5,936 bases of DNA from positions 1 to 5,936 of the forward strand of contig JAEYVB010000390.1 in NCBI GenBank assembly GCA_023429345.1. The letters run 5' to 3'. The position numbers and the translations under genes were made by a program. The notes beneath the pieces are model-generated. The model ran no database searches, was not told the origin of the DNA, and worked only from the letters and a program-made list of their open reading frames with translations. This DNA comes from Planctomycetota bacterium. GTDB taxonomy: Bacteria; Planctomycetota; Phycisphaerae; Phycisphaerales; UBA1924. This document shows, piece after piece, positions 1-5,936 of this stretch (positions are counted from its first letter, which is position 1; every line of letters starts with the position of its first letter).

Positions 1-90
1 CTCGGGACGGTCAAGTCCCGGCTGCATTCCGCCGTGGCCTCCTTCGCACGCCACTGGAACGCCGTGTCGGAAGGGATCAGCAAGAAATGA
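1..90 (+). CDS. ECF-type RNA polymerase sigma factor, C-terminal end (partial)
   Basis: Only the last 29 codons and the TGA stop are inside the window; the gene starts upstream. The visible peptide begins LGTVKSRLHSAVASFA. The G-T-V-K-S-R-L-H pattern is the signature of the recognition helix in sigma region 4 of ECF (extracytoplasmic function) sigma factors, which contacts the -35 promoter element. The short tail after it ends in Lys-Lys. The stop overlaps the next start codon in an ATGA arrangement (87-90), so the two genes are very probably co-transcribed and translationally coupled, as is usual for an ECF sigma factor and its regulator. The ECF assignment rests on this short motif and the context. 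The subgroup and target promoters cannot be told from this fragment. Confidence 0.8.
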   Translation, partial: LGTVKSRLHSAVASFARHWNAVSEGISKK

Positions 91-1331
91 GCGACAGAGA
101 GCTCACCAGCCCGGAACCCATCGCTACTCACGAGCCGTGGACGCTGCTTCCCGAGGATGCCCAGGCCATCGACGACCTGTTCGGAGCTTCCCTCAACCCA
201 GAGGGTGTCGGGGCTGAGGGCGCTCCCGAGCGGCTCCGCGCCCGGGCCGCGGCCGGCGTATTGAGCCTTCTGGAGTGCAACGCCGAGGTCCATGGGGCCT
301 TGGCGGATGTCACGTTTCAACGGATCCTACGGGCGCGCCGCCTTACCGCGGGAATGTCCGAGCCCGAACTGACCTCCGACGACAAAGCCGCGCTCGATGC
401 GTGGATCATGCAGGGGCACGAGCCCGCCCGCGTCCCCGCATCCCTCCGGGACCGCGCCCGCCGCCATAGCGCCCTGGCCGACCTGGTCACGACCGTCCCG
501 ACCTCCGCCCCCGCCGACCTTGTTGACCGGACGATGGCTCTCATCGAGTCGGAGGTTGCCGCGGAGTCGGACCGGCTCAAGCTCGAGAACGCCCCCGCGA
601 CGCCCCGCGGCCTGCGCGTTCGGCTCGCCGACATGGTGTCGGTCGCCGCGATCCTCCTGGTTGGGGCCGGCGTCCTCATGCCCGTCATGACCGCTGTCCG
701 CGAGCAGGGCCGCCGGGCCTTGTGCTCGAGCAACCTCGCCGCCACGGCCGCGGCCATGGGCTCCTACGCCACATCCAACCGCGACTCGATGCCCCTCGCC
801 GCCGCCGCCCTGGGGGGCGGTAAGTGGTGGGATGTGGGCAAGGGCCACTCCAACTCCGCCAATCTCTACACGCTCGCCAAAACCGGCTACACGCATCTGG
901 ATGCCCTGGCCTGCCCGGGCAACCCGACCGCGGTGCGTGGCGAGGCCGATCCGGGGGCCAGCGACTGGCGATCCCTGGAAGAAATCTCCTACAGCTACCA
1001 GATCATGTTCGGCCGAGAACGCCCCCTGTGGATGAGCGGCAAGCGGGCCGTGATCCTGGCCGATCGGTCGCCGGTCATCCTCCGCTCCGTCCGTGGGGAG
1101 TACTTCCACCCCGGGACTAACGCCCCCAACCATCGCAACCGCGGCCAGCATCTGCTCTACAACGACGGCTCCTCGGCCTGGGTGACTTCCCCTACGCTGC
1201 CCAGCGGGGACAATATCTGGATCACCCGCACCGCCGAACTCAGCGTCGACTTCCTGGCCGGGCGGCCCCTGCGGCCCCTGACCGGAACCGAAATTCCCGA
1301 CGCCGCGGACGACGCCTGCCTGGGACCCTGA
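87..1331 (+). CDS. Single-pass membrane protein coupled to ECF sigma factor; putative anti-sigma-like regulator with pseudopilin-like C-terminal domain
   Basis: This 414-residue protein is probably a membrane regulator of the sigma factor encoded just upstream. Residues 1-182 are hydrophilic and helix-prone with no recognised domain; the HxxxCxxC zinc motif of ZAS-type anti-sigma factors is absent. Residues 184-204 form one hydrophobic membrane helix. Directly after it comes a pattern typical of planctomycete DUF1559/type II pseudopilin-like proteins: R-E-Q-G-R-R, Cys213, Asn-Leu (216-217), a Tyr/Asn/Pro segment, Cys276-Pro, a Ser-Tyr-x-Tyr stretch, and finally NHRNRGQHLLYNDGS with His349 and Asp360-Gly361, a variant of the H-x9-DG motif with one extra residue. 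The ATG at 87 is supported by its ATGA overlap with the sigma gene and an AAGGGA ribosome site at 71-76. By position the N-terminal half would bind sigma in the cytoplasm while the C-terminal domain lies outside. That role is inferred from neighbourhood only; it could instead be a surface or secretion component under the sigma factor's control. Confidence 0.75.
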   Translation: MSDRELTSPEPIATHEPWTLLPEDAQAIDDLFGASLNPEGVGAEGAPERLRARAAAGVLSLLECNAEVHGALADVTFQRILRARRLTAGMSEPELTSDDKAALDAWIMQGHEPARVPASLRDRARRHSALADLVTTVPTSAPADLVDRTMALIESEVAAESDRLKLENAPATPRGLRVRLADMVSVAAILLVGAGVLMPVMTAVREQGRRALCSSNLAATAAAMGSYATSNRDSMPLAAAALGGGKWWDVGKGHSNSANLYTLAKTGYTHLDALACPGNPTAVRGEADPGASDWRSLEEISYSYQIMFGRERPLWMSGKRAVILADRSPVILRSVRGEYFHPGTNAPNHRNRGQHLLYNDGSSAWVTSPTLPSGDNIWITRTAELSVDFLAGRPLRPLTGTEIPDAADDACLGP

Positions 1332-1383
1332 ATCGCTGATGTCCCCGGAGCGGGCGTAACCGCGTCAAAACCCGGCCCGACAC

Positions 1384-1412
1384 TTGCTGCCGGTACGGAG
1401 CCTGTCTACCCT
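1384..1412 (+). promoter_or_regulatory. Possible sigma-70-like promoter for rpmI-rplT
   Basis: TTGCTG (1384-1389) and TACCCT (1407-1412) are separated by 17 bases and lie 47 bases before the rpmI start. Each hexamer matches only three of six consensus positions, so this is a weak candidate. It is placed here because the ribosomal pair needs a promoter distinct from the sigma/regulator unit, and the 127-base gap holds nothing better. Confidence 0.22.
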
Positions 1413-1458
1413 TCCGACCCTGCCCACGCGCCTACGCCGGGCCCGGAGTTTGCCCCCA

Positions 1459-1767
1459 ATGCCTAAGAACAAAGCCCACAAGGGCCTCCTCAAGCGGATC
1501 CGGATCAGCAAGACCGGCAAGGTCCGCCACCCCTCCGCCAACCACAAGCACTTGCGCTCCGGCAAGGGCGGCAAGCGCCTCCGCCAGCTCCGCAAGGACC
1601 CCTACATGGCCAACCCGGACGCCAAGCGGATGGAGAAGCTGCTGTTCCGCCGCCTCCGCGGCCGCACACAGCCCCGCACGGCCCTGCGGAAGAGCCCCAG
1701 CCCCGCCGAACGCCACGCGCGGCAGGCCGAGGCCGCAACCGCCCGGGCGGAAGCCAAGAAGGATTGA
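1459..1767 (+). CDS. rpmI: Large ribosomal subunit protein bL35 with C-terminal extension
   Basis: This small, very basic protein of the 50S ribosomal subunit is recognised by its MPKNKAHKG start, the T-G-K-V motif near residue 19, the HLRSGKGGKR segment (31-40), the LRQLRK segment (41-46) and D-A-K-R (54-57) followed by a leucine-rich end near residue 66. The ATG at 1459 is chosen because it matches the family N-terminus exactly and has GGAG at 1445-1448, ten bases upstream. An in-frame upstream ATG-less extension to 1384 has no family similarity. Typical bL35 is about 65 residues; this one is 102. Residues 67-102 form an extra tail rich in Arg, Ala, Lys and Glu that is not part of the normal family core. 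It precedes rplT, the usual partner gene. Confidence 0.95.
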   Translation: MPKNKAHKGLLKRIRISKTGKVRHPSANHKHLRSGKGGKRLRQLRKDPYMANPDAKRMEKLLFRRLRGRTQPRTALRKSPSPAERHARQAEAATARAEAKKD

Positions 1768-1783
1768 CCCGTTTGCATTCGGC

Positions 1784-1809
1784 GCCGGCCCCGGCTTACA
1801 GGGACCGGC
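1784..1809 (+). promoter_or_regulatory. Strong hairpin in the rpmI-rplT intergenic region
   Basis: GCCGGCCCC (1784-1792) can pair with GGGACCGGC (1801-1809), giving eight G-C pairs with one C-A mismatch around an eight-base loop. No T-run follows, so it is not an intrinsic terminator. It lies 17 bases after the rpmI stop and 80 bases before the rplT start. bL20 is known in E. coli and Bacillus subtilis to repress its own operon by binding structured mRNA, so a regulatory role is possible but is inferred from position only. The region is GC-rich enough for such pairing by chance. Confidence 0.35.
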
Positions 1810-1889
1810 ATCGCTGAGAGATCAACCCCGCGCGTCGGGACACAAGCCGGCCTCCAGCCGCCCCGCCGAGCACTGCCCGGAGTTTCACC

Positions 1890-2267
1890 ATGCCCCGTGT
1901 CCGCAAAGGCGCCGCCCGCGCCCAGGCCCGTAAGAGAATCCTCCGCAACGCCCGCGGCTACTACGGCGTCAAGCACAAGCACAAGTACCACGCCGAGAAC
2001 GCGATCATCCGCGCCGGCGTCTTTGCCTACCGCGACCGCCGCAACCGCAAGCGCGACCTGCGGGGTCTTTGGATTACGCGCATTACGGCGGCCTGCCGCA
2101 TGCGCGGCACCCGCTACAGCCTCTTCATCAACGGCCTCAAGAACGCCGGCATCCTGCTCAACCGCAAGATGCTCAGCCAGATCGCGATCGAGGACCCCAA
2201 GGCGTTCGACCGCCTCGTGGAGATGGCCGTAAAGGCCAGCGTCGCGACGCCCGCCAAGGCGGCCTGA
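1890..2267 (+). CDS. rplT: Large ribosomal subunit protein bL20
   Basis: bL20 binds 23S rRNA and is needed early in 50S assembly; in several bacteria it also represses its own operon. The 125-residue product aligns with the family end to end. It has the MPRVRKG start, G-Y-Y-G at 23-26, the basic YRDRRNRKRDLRGLW segment at 47-61 in the long N-terminal helix, FINGLKNAGI at 79-88, and the N-R-K-M-L-S-Q-I-A segment at 91-99 in the globular C-terminal domain. The family is usually about 118 residues, and the few extra residues are an Ala/Lys-rich tail. The ATG at 1890 has GGAG at 1879-1882, seven bases upstream. It follows rpmI by 122 bases and is closed by a terminator, so the operon ends here. 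Neither infC nor pheS is adjacent, although they often flank this pair in other bacteria. Confidence 0.97.
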   Translation: MPRVRKGAARAQARKRILRNARGYYGVKHKHKYHAENAIIRAGVFAYRDRRNRKRDLRGLWITRITAACRMRGTRYSLFINGLKNAGILLNRKMLSQIAIEDPKAFDRLVEMAVKASVATPAKAA

Positions 2268-2291
2268 ACGCCAGACCAGAAATGCACGCAG

Positions 2292-2326
2292 GCCCGCCGG
2301 CTCCATCGGCGGGCTTGTTTGTTTTT
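2292..2326 (+). terminator. Rho-independent terminator of rpmI-rplT
   Basis: A perfect eight-pair stem, GCCCGCCG (2292-2299) with CGGCGGGC (2307-2314), encloses a seven-base loop and is followed at once by TTGTTTGTTTTT (2315-2326). It begins 24 bases after the rplT stop. The T-run stands out in this GC-rich window, which makes chance unlikely. It separates the ribosomal operon from the downstream coiled-coil gene. Confidence 0.92.
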
Positions 2327-2491
2327 CCCTCGTTCTCGGACCCTGCCCCACACAACCCGGACTTGCCCAGACTCCACGGACGGCAAACCCGTTCAGGACC
2401 GGCTTTCTCCCGCCGATACGGAGAACTCTGGAAGTCCTGCCGGACGCGTTCTCGGGTCTGTCCGGGATCGCCCGCAGGGGGAGCAGACCCG
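2327..2491 (+). other. Leader region of the coiled-coil membrane protein gene
   Basis: This gap between the terminator and the next start must hold the promoter of the downstream gene if that gene is transcribed separately. I see no convincing -35/-10 pair; TTCAGG and GATACG, 17 bases apart near 2391-2420, are a poor match. The only firm signal is the ribosome binding site GGGGGAG at 2477-2483, eight bases before the ATG at 2492, which fixes that start. The open frame continues upstream of 2492 through this region, but the upstream part overlaps rplT and is low-complexity Pro/Arg-rich, so it is not coding. Confidence 0.5.
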
Positions 2492-4618
2492 ATGAGCGAC
2501 CGTCCGGACACACAGAACCCGCAAGCACCCGCCCGCGAGGATGAGCTCCTCGGCGTCATCGCCGACGTCGAGAAGCAGCTCTCGACGCTCAAGACCTTCC
2601 GCACGGAGCGCGAGGAGACACGCCAGCGGCTCGAGAAACGCGAGGCGGAACTGTCGGCGCGACAGCAGGAGCTCTCATCGCTGGCCGCCCAGCTGGAGCA
2701 GCACCGCCGCGAGATCGAGGTCCGGCGGGCCGATGTCGATTCCAGCGAGCTGCGACTCGCCGCCCAGCGGGACGAGATCGAACGCGATTTCAAGGCGCTC
2801 AGCGACGAGCAGGCCAGGGCCCAGCACGATCGCAAGGCCGCCCTCGCCCAGATCGAGGAACAGAGCAACCTGCTGACGCAGCGCGAGCAGCGGCTCACGG
2901 AGTCGGCCGCGGCGCTCTCCCGCCAGCGCGGGGAACTCGAGGCCCAGGCCGCGGCCCTCGACGCCCGCCAGAAGGAACTGGACCGCGCGCAGGGTGAGTC
3001 ACAGCGCGCCGTCGAGGAGCTCGCGAGGCTCCGCGCCGAGTGCAAGGAGGCCCGCGCGCTGGCCGCTACCCGCGAGGACGACCTCGCCGCGCTCCAGCAA
3101 CAGGCGCAGGACCTTATCGCCCAGCTCGCCGCCGCCAAGGGCGAGAGCCAGGAGCTCCGATCCGACCTCGACCGCTCCGCCGAGGCCCAGAGCTCGCTCA
3201 TGTCCGAACTCGCCAAGCGCGAGGAGAAGCTCCAGTCCAAGCGCGACAAGCTCCGCATCGTCGCCGACGAGCTCCAGAAGCGGACCGCGGCCGCCGAAGC
3301 CCTCGAGGAGCAGCTCGCCGGATTCAAACGCCAGCTCATCGATCGCGACTCGCGCGTCCAGGAGCTGAGCCAGAAGCTCGCCGCGGCCACGGGCAAGCTC
3401 AAGGAGCTCTCCCAGACATTCCAGGAGCAGGCCGAGATCATCGGCGAGGCCGAGTCGCTCCGTACCGAACTCGATGAGCGGCGCCGCCGCATCGAGGCCC
3501 TCGAGTCGGAGCTGCGCGAGGCCCGGTCCCGGGCCGACGATCGCCGGAGCGATGAGGGCGATGCCCGCGCCGCCGAGCTTGCGGAGCGGGTCGAGTCCCT
3601 CGAGCAGGCCCTGAGCGCCGCCCACGCCGATCTCAACGAGGCCCTCGCCGAGAACAGGTCGCTGGCCACCCAGCTTTCCGAGCCCGCCCGGCGAGGCGGC
3701 GGTGAAGTTCCGGCCGATGTCGGGGAGGCGGTCGCCCGCCGCTGGTCACGCCTCCGCGCGATGCGCAACGCCCTCCGCGACCAGGCCGCGAAGCTCAACC
3801 ACGCGGGCGAGGCCCTCCGCGACCGCTACGAAGAGTGCGAGCGCATCCTCGCGCAGCGCGAAACGCTGGCCACGGCCCACGCCGCCCTGACCGACGCCCG
3901 CCGGAAAACCGAACGCCTCCAGGCCCAGGCGGCCAAGGCCAAGGCCTCCGCACTCGCCTTCTACGCCGTGCTCTCCTTCGCGATTCTTGCGGGGGTCAGT
4001 TGGCTGGTGGCGGGCCAGGTTGCTCCCGCGTCCTACGCCGCCAGCGCCATCATCGCCGCCGACACCAAGGGCGGGCAGGCCAGCGATGACCAGCTCGCCG
4101 AGTGGCAGCGCGCCCACGAGGCCCTCCTAGACGATCCGCACGTCATGGAGGTCGCTGCCGAGCGTATGGGCCGGCGCGGCATTACCTCCCTGGGTACGCC
4201 GGGAGAACTCGACGCCTTCCTCGAAGGCCGATTCGCCTCCGTTTCCCCCGCCCCCGGGCAGCTCACGCTCGAACTCCGCGGCGAGGGGGCGACCCGACTC
4301 ACGCGCATCCTCGACACCTACGTGGCCGCGGTGTGCAGCCAGGCCAACGCGTCGAAGGATCGGCGCGTGGATGGTCTGGGCACGACCGTCGTCACGGTGG
4401 CGAACCCCGGCCCGGGGCCGATCTCCGACGCGCGCATCTTCTATGCCGCGGGGATCTTCGCCGGCGGGCTCTCGCTCTGCCTCTGCTTCTTCGTGCTGAT
4501 GTGGAAGCGGCTGGCGGTCTCGAAGGTCAAGTTCGAGGAGGAGCAACTCGTCGATGCCGCTCTGGCCGAGGCCAACTGGCGCCAAGCTGCGGACTCGATC
4601 TCCGAACACCAGATCTGA
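2492..4618 (+). CDS. Membrane-anchored long coiled-coil protein with Wzz-like chain-length-determinant region
   Basis: The product has 708 residues. Residues from about 15 to 393 are a nearly unbroken coiled coil rich in Glu, Arg, Ala, Leu and Gln. A Gly/Pro break at 397-411 (EPARRGGGEVPADVG) is followed by a second helical stretch to about 486. Two hydrophobic helices lie at 487-508 and 649-671, and a 37-residue charged tail ends the protein. Lys/Arg before the first helix and the W-K-R-L after the second predict that both ends are cytoplasmic and that residues 509-648 are periplasmic. That loop looks like a minimal Wzz (polysaccharide chain-length determinant) domain: a P-x-S-Y-x-A-S-A strand just after the first helix, a middle segment resembling 'LxLELRGEGATRLTRILDTY', and a Gly/Pro-rich VANPGPGP before the second helix. 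The start is fixed by GGGGGAG at 2477-2483. A role in polysaccharide export or cell-envelope organisation is an inference; no polysaccharide gene is in the window. Repetitive coiled coil can mislead similarity searches towards SMC or myosin-like names. Confidence 0.85.
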   Translation: MSDRPDTQNPQAPAREDELLGVIADVEKQLSTLKTFRTEREETRQRLEKREAELSARQQELSSLAAQLEQHRREIEVRRADVDSSELRLAAQRDEIERDFKALSDEQARAQHDRKAALAQIEEQSNLLTQREQRLTESAAALSRQRGELEAQAAALDARQKELDRAQGESQRAVEELARLRAECKEARALAATREDDLAALQQQAQDLIAQLAAAKGESQELRSDLDRSAEAQSSLMSELAKREEKLQSKRDKLRIVADELQKRTAAAEALEEQLAGFKRQLIDRDSRVQELSQKLAAATGKLKELSQTFQEQAEIIGEAESLRTELDERRRRIEALESELREARSRADDRRSDEGDARAAELAERVESLEQALSAAHADLNEALAENRSLATQLSEPARRGGGEVPADVGEAVARRWSRLRAMRNALRDQAAKLNHAGEALRDRYEECERILAQRETLATAHAALTDARRKTERLQAQAAKAKASALAFYAVLSFAILAGVSWLVAGQVAPASYAASAIIAADTKGGQASDDQLAEWQRAHEALLDDPHVMEVAAERMGRRGITSLGTPGELDAFLEGRFASVSPAPGQLTLELRGEGATRLTRILDTYVAAVCSQANASKDRRVDGLGTTVVTVANPGPGPISDARIFYAAGIFAGGLSLCLCFFVLMWKRLAVSKVKFEEEQLVDAALAEANWRQAADSISEHQI

Positions 4619-4632
4619 CCGGCCGGGAGCCC

Positions 4633-4944
4633 CTACGCCCCGCTGGGCATTGGGTGCCCCATCCCCTGGGCAATCTCGTCGATCACGCGGGCCAGGTCAA
4701 AGTCCTTGGCGGAGATGCCGCCCGCGTCGTGCGTCGACAGCGTCAGCGTCACCTTGTTGTAGCGGATGAGGATGTCGGGGTGGTGCTGTCGCTCCTCGGC
4801 CGACCGAGCCACCTCGTTCACGAACCGCATCGACGCAACGAAATCCGGGAACTGAAAGGTCCGCTGAATCGCCCCGTTAAGCTCCGACCACTCCGCGAGC
4901 TGTGAGAGCGAGGCCTGGATTTCCGCGTCCGACATCTTCGTCAT
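4633..4944 (-). CDS. phhB: Pterin-4a-carbinolamine dehydratase (PCD/DCoH family)
   Basis: This enzyme dehydrates 4a-hydroxytetrahydrobiopterin so that the pterin cofactor used by aromatic amino acid hydroxylases can be recycled; it acts in the cytoplasm. The 103-residue product is full length for the family and carries the whole signature: Glu51-x2-His54-His55-Pro56, Tyr62, Val65, Leu69, Thr71-His72, Gly76-Ile77-Ser78 and Asp81. His54, His55 and His72 correspond to the catalytic histidines. The usual W-x-x-x-x-x-x-I segment is at 19-26. Two ATGs are adjacent, at 4947 and 4944. The GGGAG on the minus strand sits three bases from the first and six from the second, so the second is preferred. 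No phenylalanine hydroxylase gene is beside it, so its partner enzyme, if any, lies elsewhere. It converges on the coiled-coil gene, with 14 bases between the stops. Confidence 0.93.
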   Translation of the reverse strand: MTKMSDAEIQASLSQLAEWSELNGAIQRTFQFPDFVASMRFVNEVARSAEERQHHPDILIRYNKVTLTLSTHDAGGISAKDFDLARVIDEIAQGMGHPMPSGA

Positions 4945-5038
4945 CATGCGCTCCCACGCCGTGCGGACAAGACCGCCCGGCCACTTGGCCCCAGTCTACG
5001 CGATCCGGGCCCGACGCGGCGGCCGGGGCTCATCCGGC

Positions 5039-5936
5039 TCACGGGGTTGATTCCCCGGCCGCGGTCGCACGCTGGATGAGCGCCGCCGCGGCCTGATCGC
5101 ACGCCTTGGCGGCCGCATCTCCGCCCTGGTTGCACGTCACCAGGACCGCGAAATCGCGCTCGGGGGCGATCCACGCCACCGCGAACCACATGGTGTTGCT
5201 CCCCGAGTGCATCAGCACGCGCCCGGGCCCGCCCTCGCTCCCGTCCTGGCCGCTTCCCCTGGCCCACGTCCGCGTCGCGACAACCCACCCACCGCCGTAC
5301 CGCTGGCCGGGGCCCTCGGCGGGTGTATGCAATGCCTTGTATGACTCGGGCCCGAGGAGGATCGCCCCCTCCCGCTCGCCTCGCGCGTGGGCCGCGATGA
5401 ACTTCGCCCAGTCCGCGAGAGACAGGTGCACGGTCCCGCCGGGGCCGATCGCGGGCGGATTGTCCGCGCCGGGGCCGGGTGACCTCGCCTCGCCCTTTGA
5501 AGTATGCCCCCACGGCTGCTCTTCGACGCCCGGCATCCCCGGCGCGCCGAAGCCCGCGCTTCCGATTCCCAGCGGAGTGAACAGGCGCGAAAGCATCAAA
5601 TCCTCCCACGCGGTGTCCGTCACCTCCTCCGCCATCGCTCCGGCGATCGCGAATCCGCCGTTCGCATATTCGTACTGCGTTCCCGGCTCGTGCCGCGGCG
5701 GCTGTGACAGCACACCGCGCACGAGCACCATCCTCGACTCGCGCGGCGATCCTTTGAACTTCCAGAGCCGCCCCCACAACCCGCCCGCATCAAGGTTGCC
5801 CGGCACGCCCGAGCGATGATCCAGGAGTTGCCGGAGCGTCGCCCCATCCCAGCCGGCATCCACCTCCATGCCGCGGGCACGGAAGAACTCCCCCACGCTC
5901 TGGCCCCAGGCAAGCCTGCCCTCCTCCACCAGCCCG
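5039..5936 (-). CDS. Beta-lactamase-family serine hydrolase, 5' end missing (partial)
   Basis: The gene runs off the right edge; 298 residues and the stop are visible. It belongs to the class C beta-lactamase/penicillin-binding-like serine hydrolases (Beta-lactamase domain family). The visible start GLVEEGRLAW matches the segment that follows the catalytic S-x-x-K, which must lie outside the window. Next come TLRQLLDHRSGVPG (visible residues 33-46), the Y-A-N triad (90-92, the family's Y-x-N motif) within YEYANGGFAIAG, a G-P-G-G-x-x-x-S-x-x-D-W segment, and H-S-G at 243-245 in the place of the K-T-G/H-x-G third motif. An apparent internal GTG start at 5929 is only a valine codon of the longer frame. 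Such proteins include esterases, D-aminopeptidases and peptidases, and true beta-lactamase activity is not implied. Signal peptide and location cannot be judged. Confidence 0.9.
   Translation of the reverse strand, partial: GLVEEGRLAWGQSVGEFFRARGMEVDAGWDGATLRQLLDHRSGVPGNLDAGGLWGRLWKFKGSPRESRMVLVRGVLSQPPRHEPGTQYEYANGGFAIAGAMAEEVTDTAWEDLMLSRLFTPLGIGSAGFGAPGMPGVEEQPWGHTSKGEARSPGPGADNPPAIGPGGTVHLSLADWAKFIAAHARGEREGAILLGPESYKALHTPAEGPGQRYGGGWVVATRTWARGSGQDGSEGGPGRVLMHSGSNTMWFAVAWIAPERDFAVLVTCNQGGDAAAKACDQAAAALIQRATAAGESTP

Noticed and set aside
327..1151. Minus-strand 274-codon open frame opposite the regulator gene
   Set aside because: Gly-rich composition and no domain; it is a shadow of the GC-rich plus-strand gene, which has clear motifs.
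1384..1458. Upstream extension of rpmI
   Set aside because: It starts from a TTG with no family similarity. MPKNKAHKG at 1459 is the conserved bL35 N-terminus.
2069..2491. Upstream extension of the coiled-coil gene's reading frame
   Set aside because: It overlaps rplT out of frame, crosses the terminator, and is Pro/Arg/His-rich. The ATG at 2492 has a strong ribosome site.
1602..2528. Minus-strand 308-codon open frame across rpmI and rplT
   Set aside because: It spans two certain ribosomal genes and a terminator in antisense and has no recognisable domain.
2173..3798. Long minus-strand open frame of 541 codons opposite the coiled-coil gene
   Set aside because: It is Ser/Arg/Ala-rich low complexity, exactly what the reverse of a Glu/Leu/Ala/Arg-rich, GC-rich coiled coil gives. 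It also overlaps rplT and a terminator and shows no domain.
4102..4905. Plus-strand 267-codon open frame spanning the end of the coiled-coil gene and the dehydratase
   Set aside because: It overlaps two genes with firm evidence, and its translation is Arg/Gly/Pro-rich without a domain.
4993..4998. TAGACT on the minus strand as a -10 box for the dehydratase gene
   Set aside because: It matches four of six -10 positions, but no -35-like sequence lies at a suitable distance.
5106..5819. Plus-strand 237-codon open frame opposite the serine hydrolase
   Set aside because: Pro/Ser-rich antisense shadow; the minus-strand frame carries the serine hydrolase motifs.

Overview
The window is very GC-rich, with compact genes, and most likely comes from a planctomycete, perhaps of the Phycisphaerae type. 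The main clue is the first complete gene. It sits directly behind an ECF sigma factor and carries a membrane helix followed by the pseudopilin-like pattern common in planctomycete proteins: basic arginines, Cys, Asn-Leu, a later Cys-Pro, and a C-terminal His...Asp-Gly motif. This placement is an inference from sequence style, not a proven assignment.

Layout from left to right. (1) Positions 1-90 are the last codons of an ECF-type RNA polymerase sigma factor. Its stop overlaps the start of a 414-residue membrane protein (87-1331), which is probably its regulator. (2) A ribosomal protein pair follows: rpmI (bL35, with an unusual C-terminal extension) and rplT (bL20). They are separated by 122 bases containing a strong hairpin, and a clear Rho-independent terminator closes the pair. 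(3) The next gene (2492-4618) encodes a 708-residue protein. Nearly 400 residues of coiled coil come first, then a shorter helical stretch, then two membrane helices enclosing a compact segment that resembles a Wzz-type polysaccharide chain-length determinant. (4) On the opposite strand, ending 14 bases away, is a complete pterin-4a-carbinolamine dehydratase gene. (5) Further right on the minus strand is a beta-lactamase-family serine hydrolase, cut by the window edge before its SxxK motif.

The genes form separate units rather than one pathway: a sigma/regulator pair, a ribosomal operon, a membrane-anchored coiled-coil protein, and two minus-strand enzymes. The most unusual items are the Wzz-like protein, whose coiled coil is on the predicted cytoplasmic side, and the sigma-linked regulator with a pseudopilin-like outer domain. 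There is no CRISPR array, tRNA, rRNA, insertion sequence or clear sign of gene transfer. No gene-free stretch exceeds 300 bases; the longest is 2268-2491.
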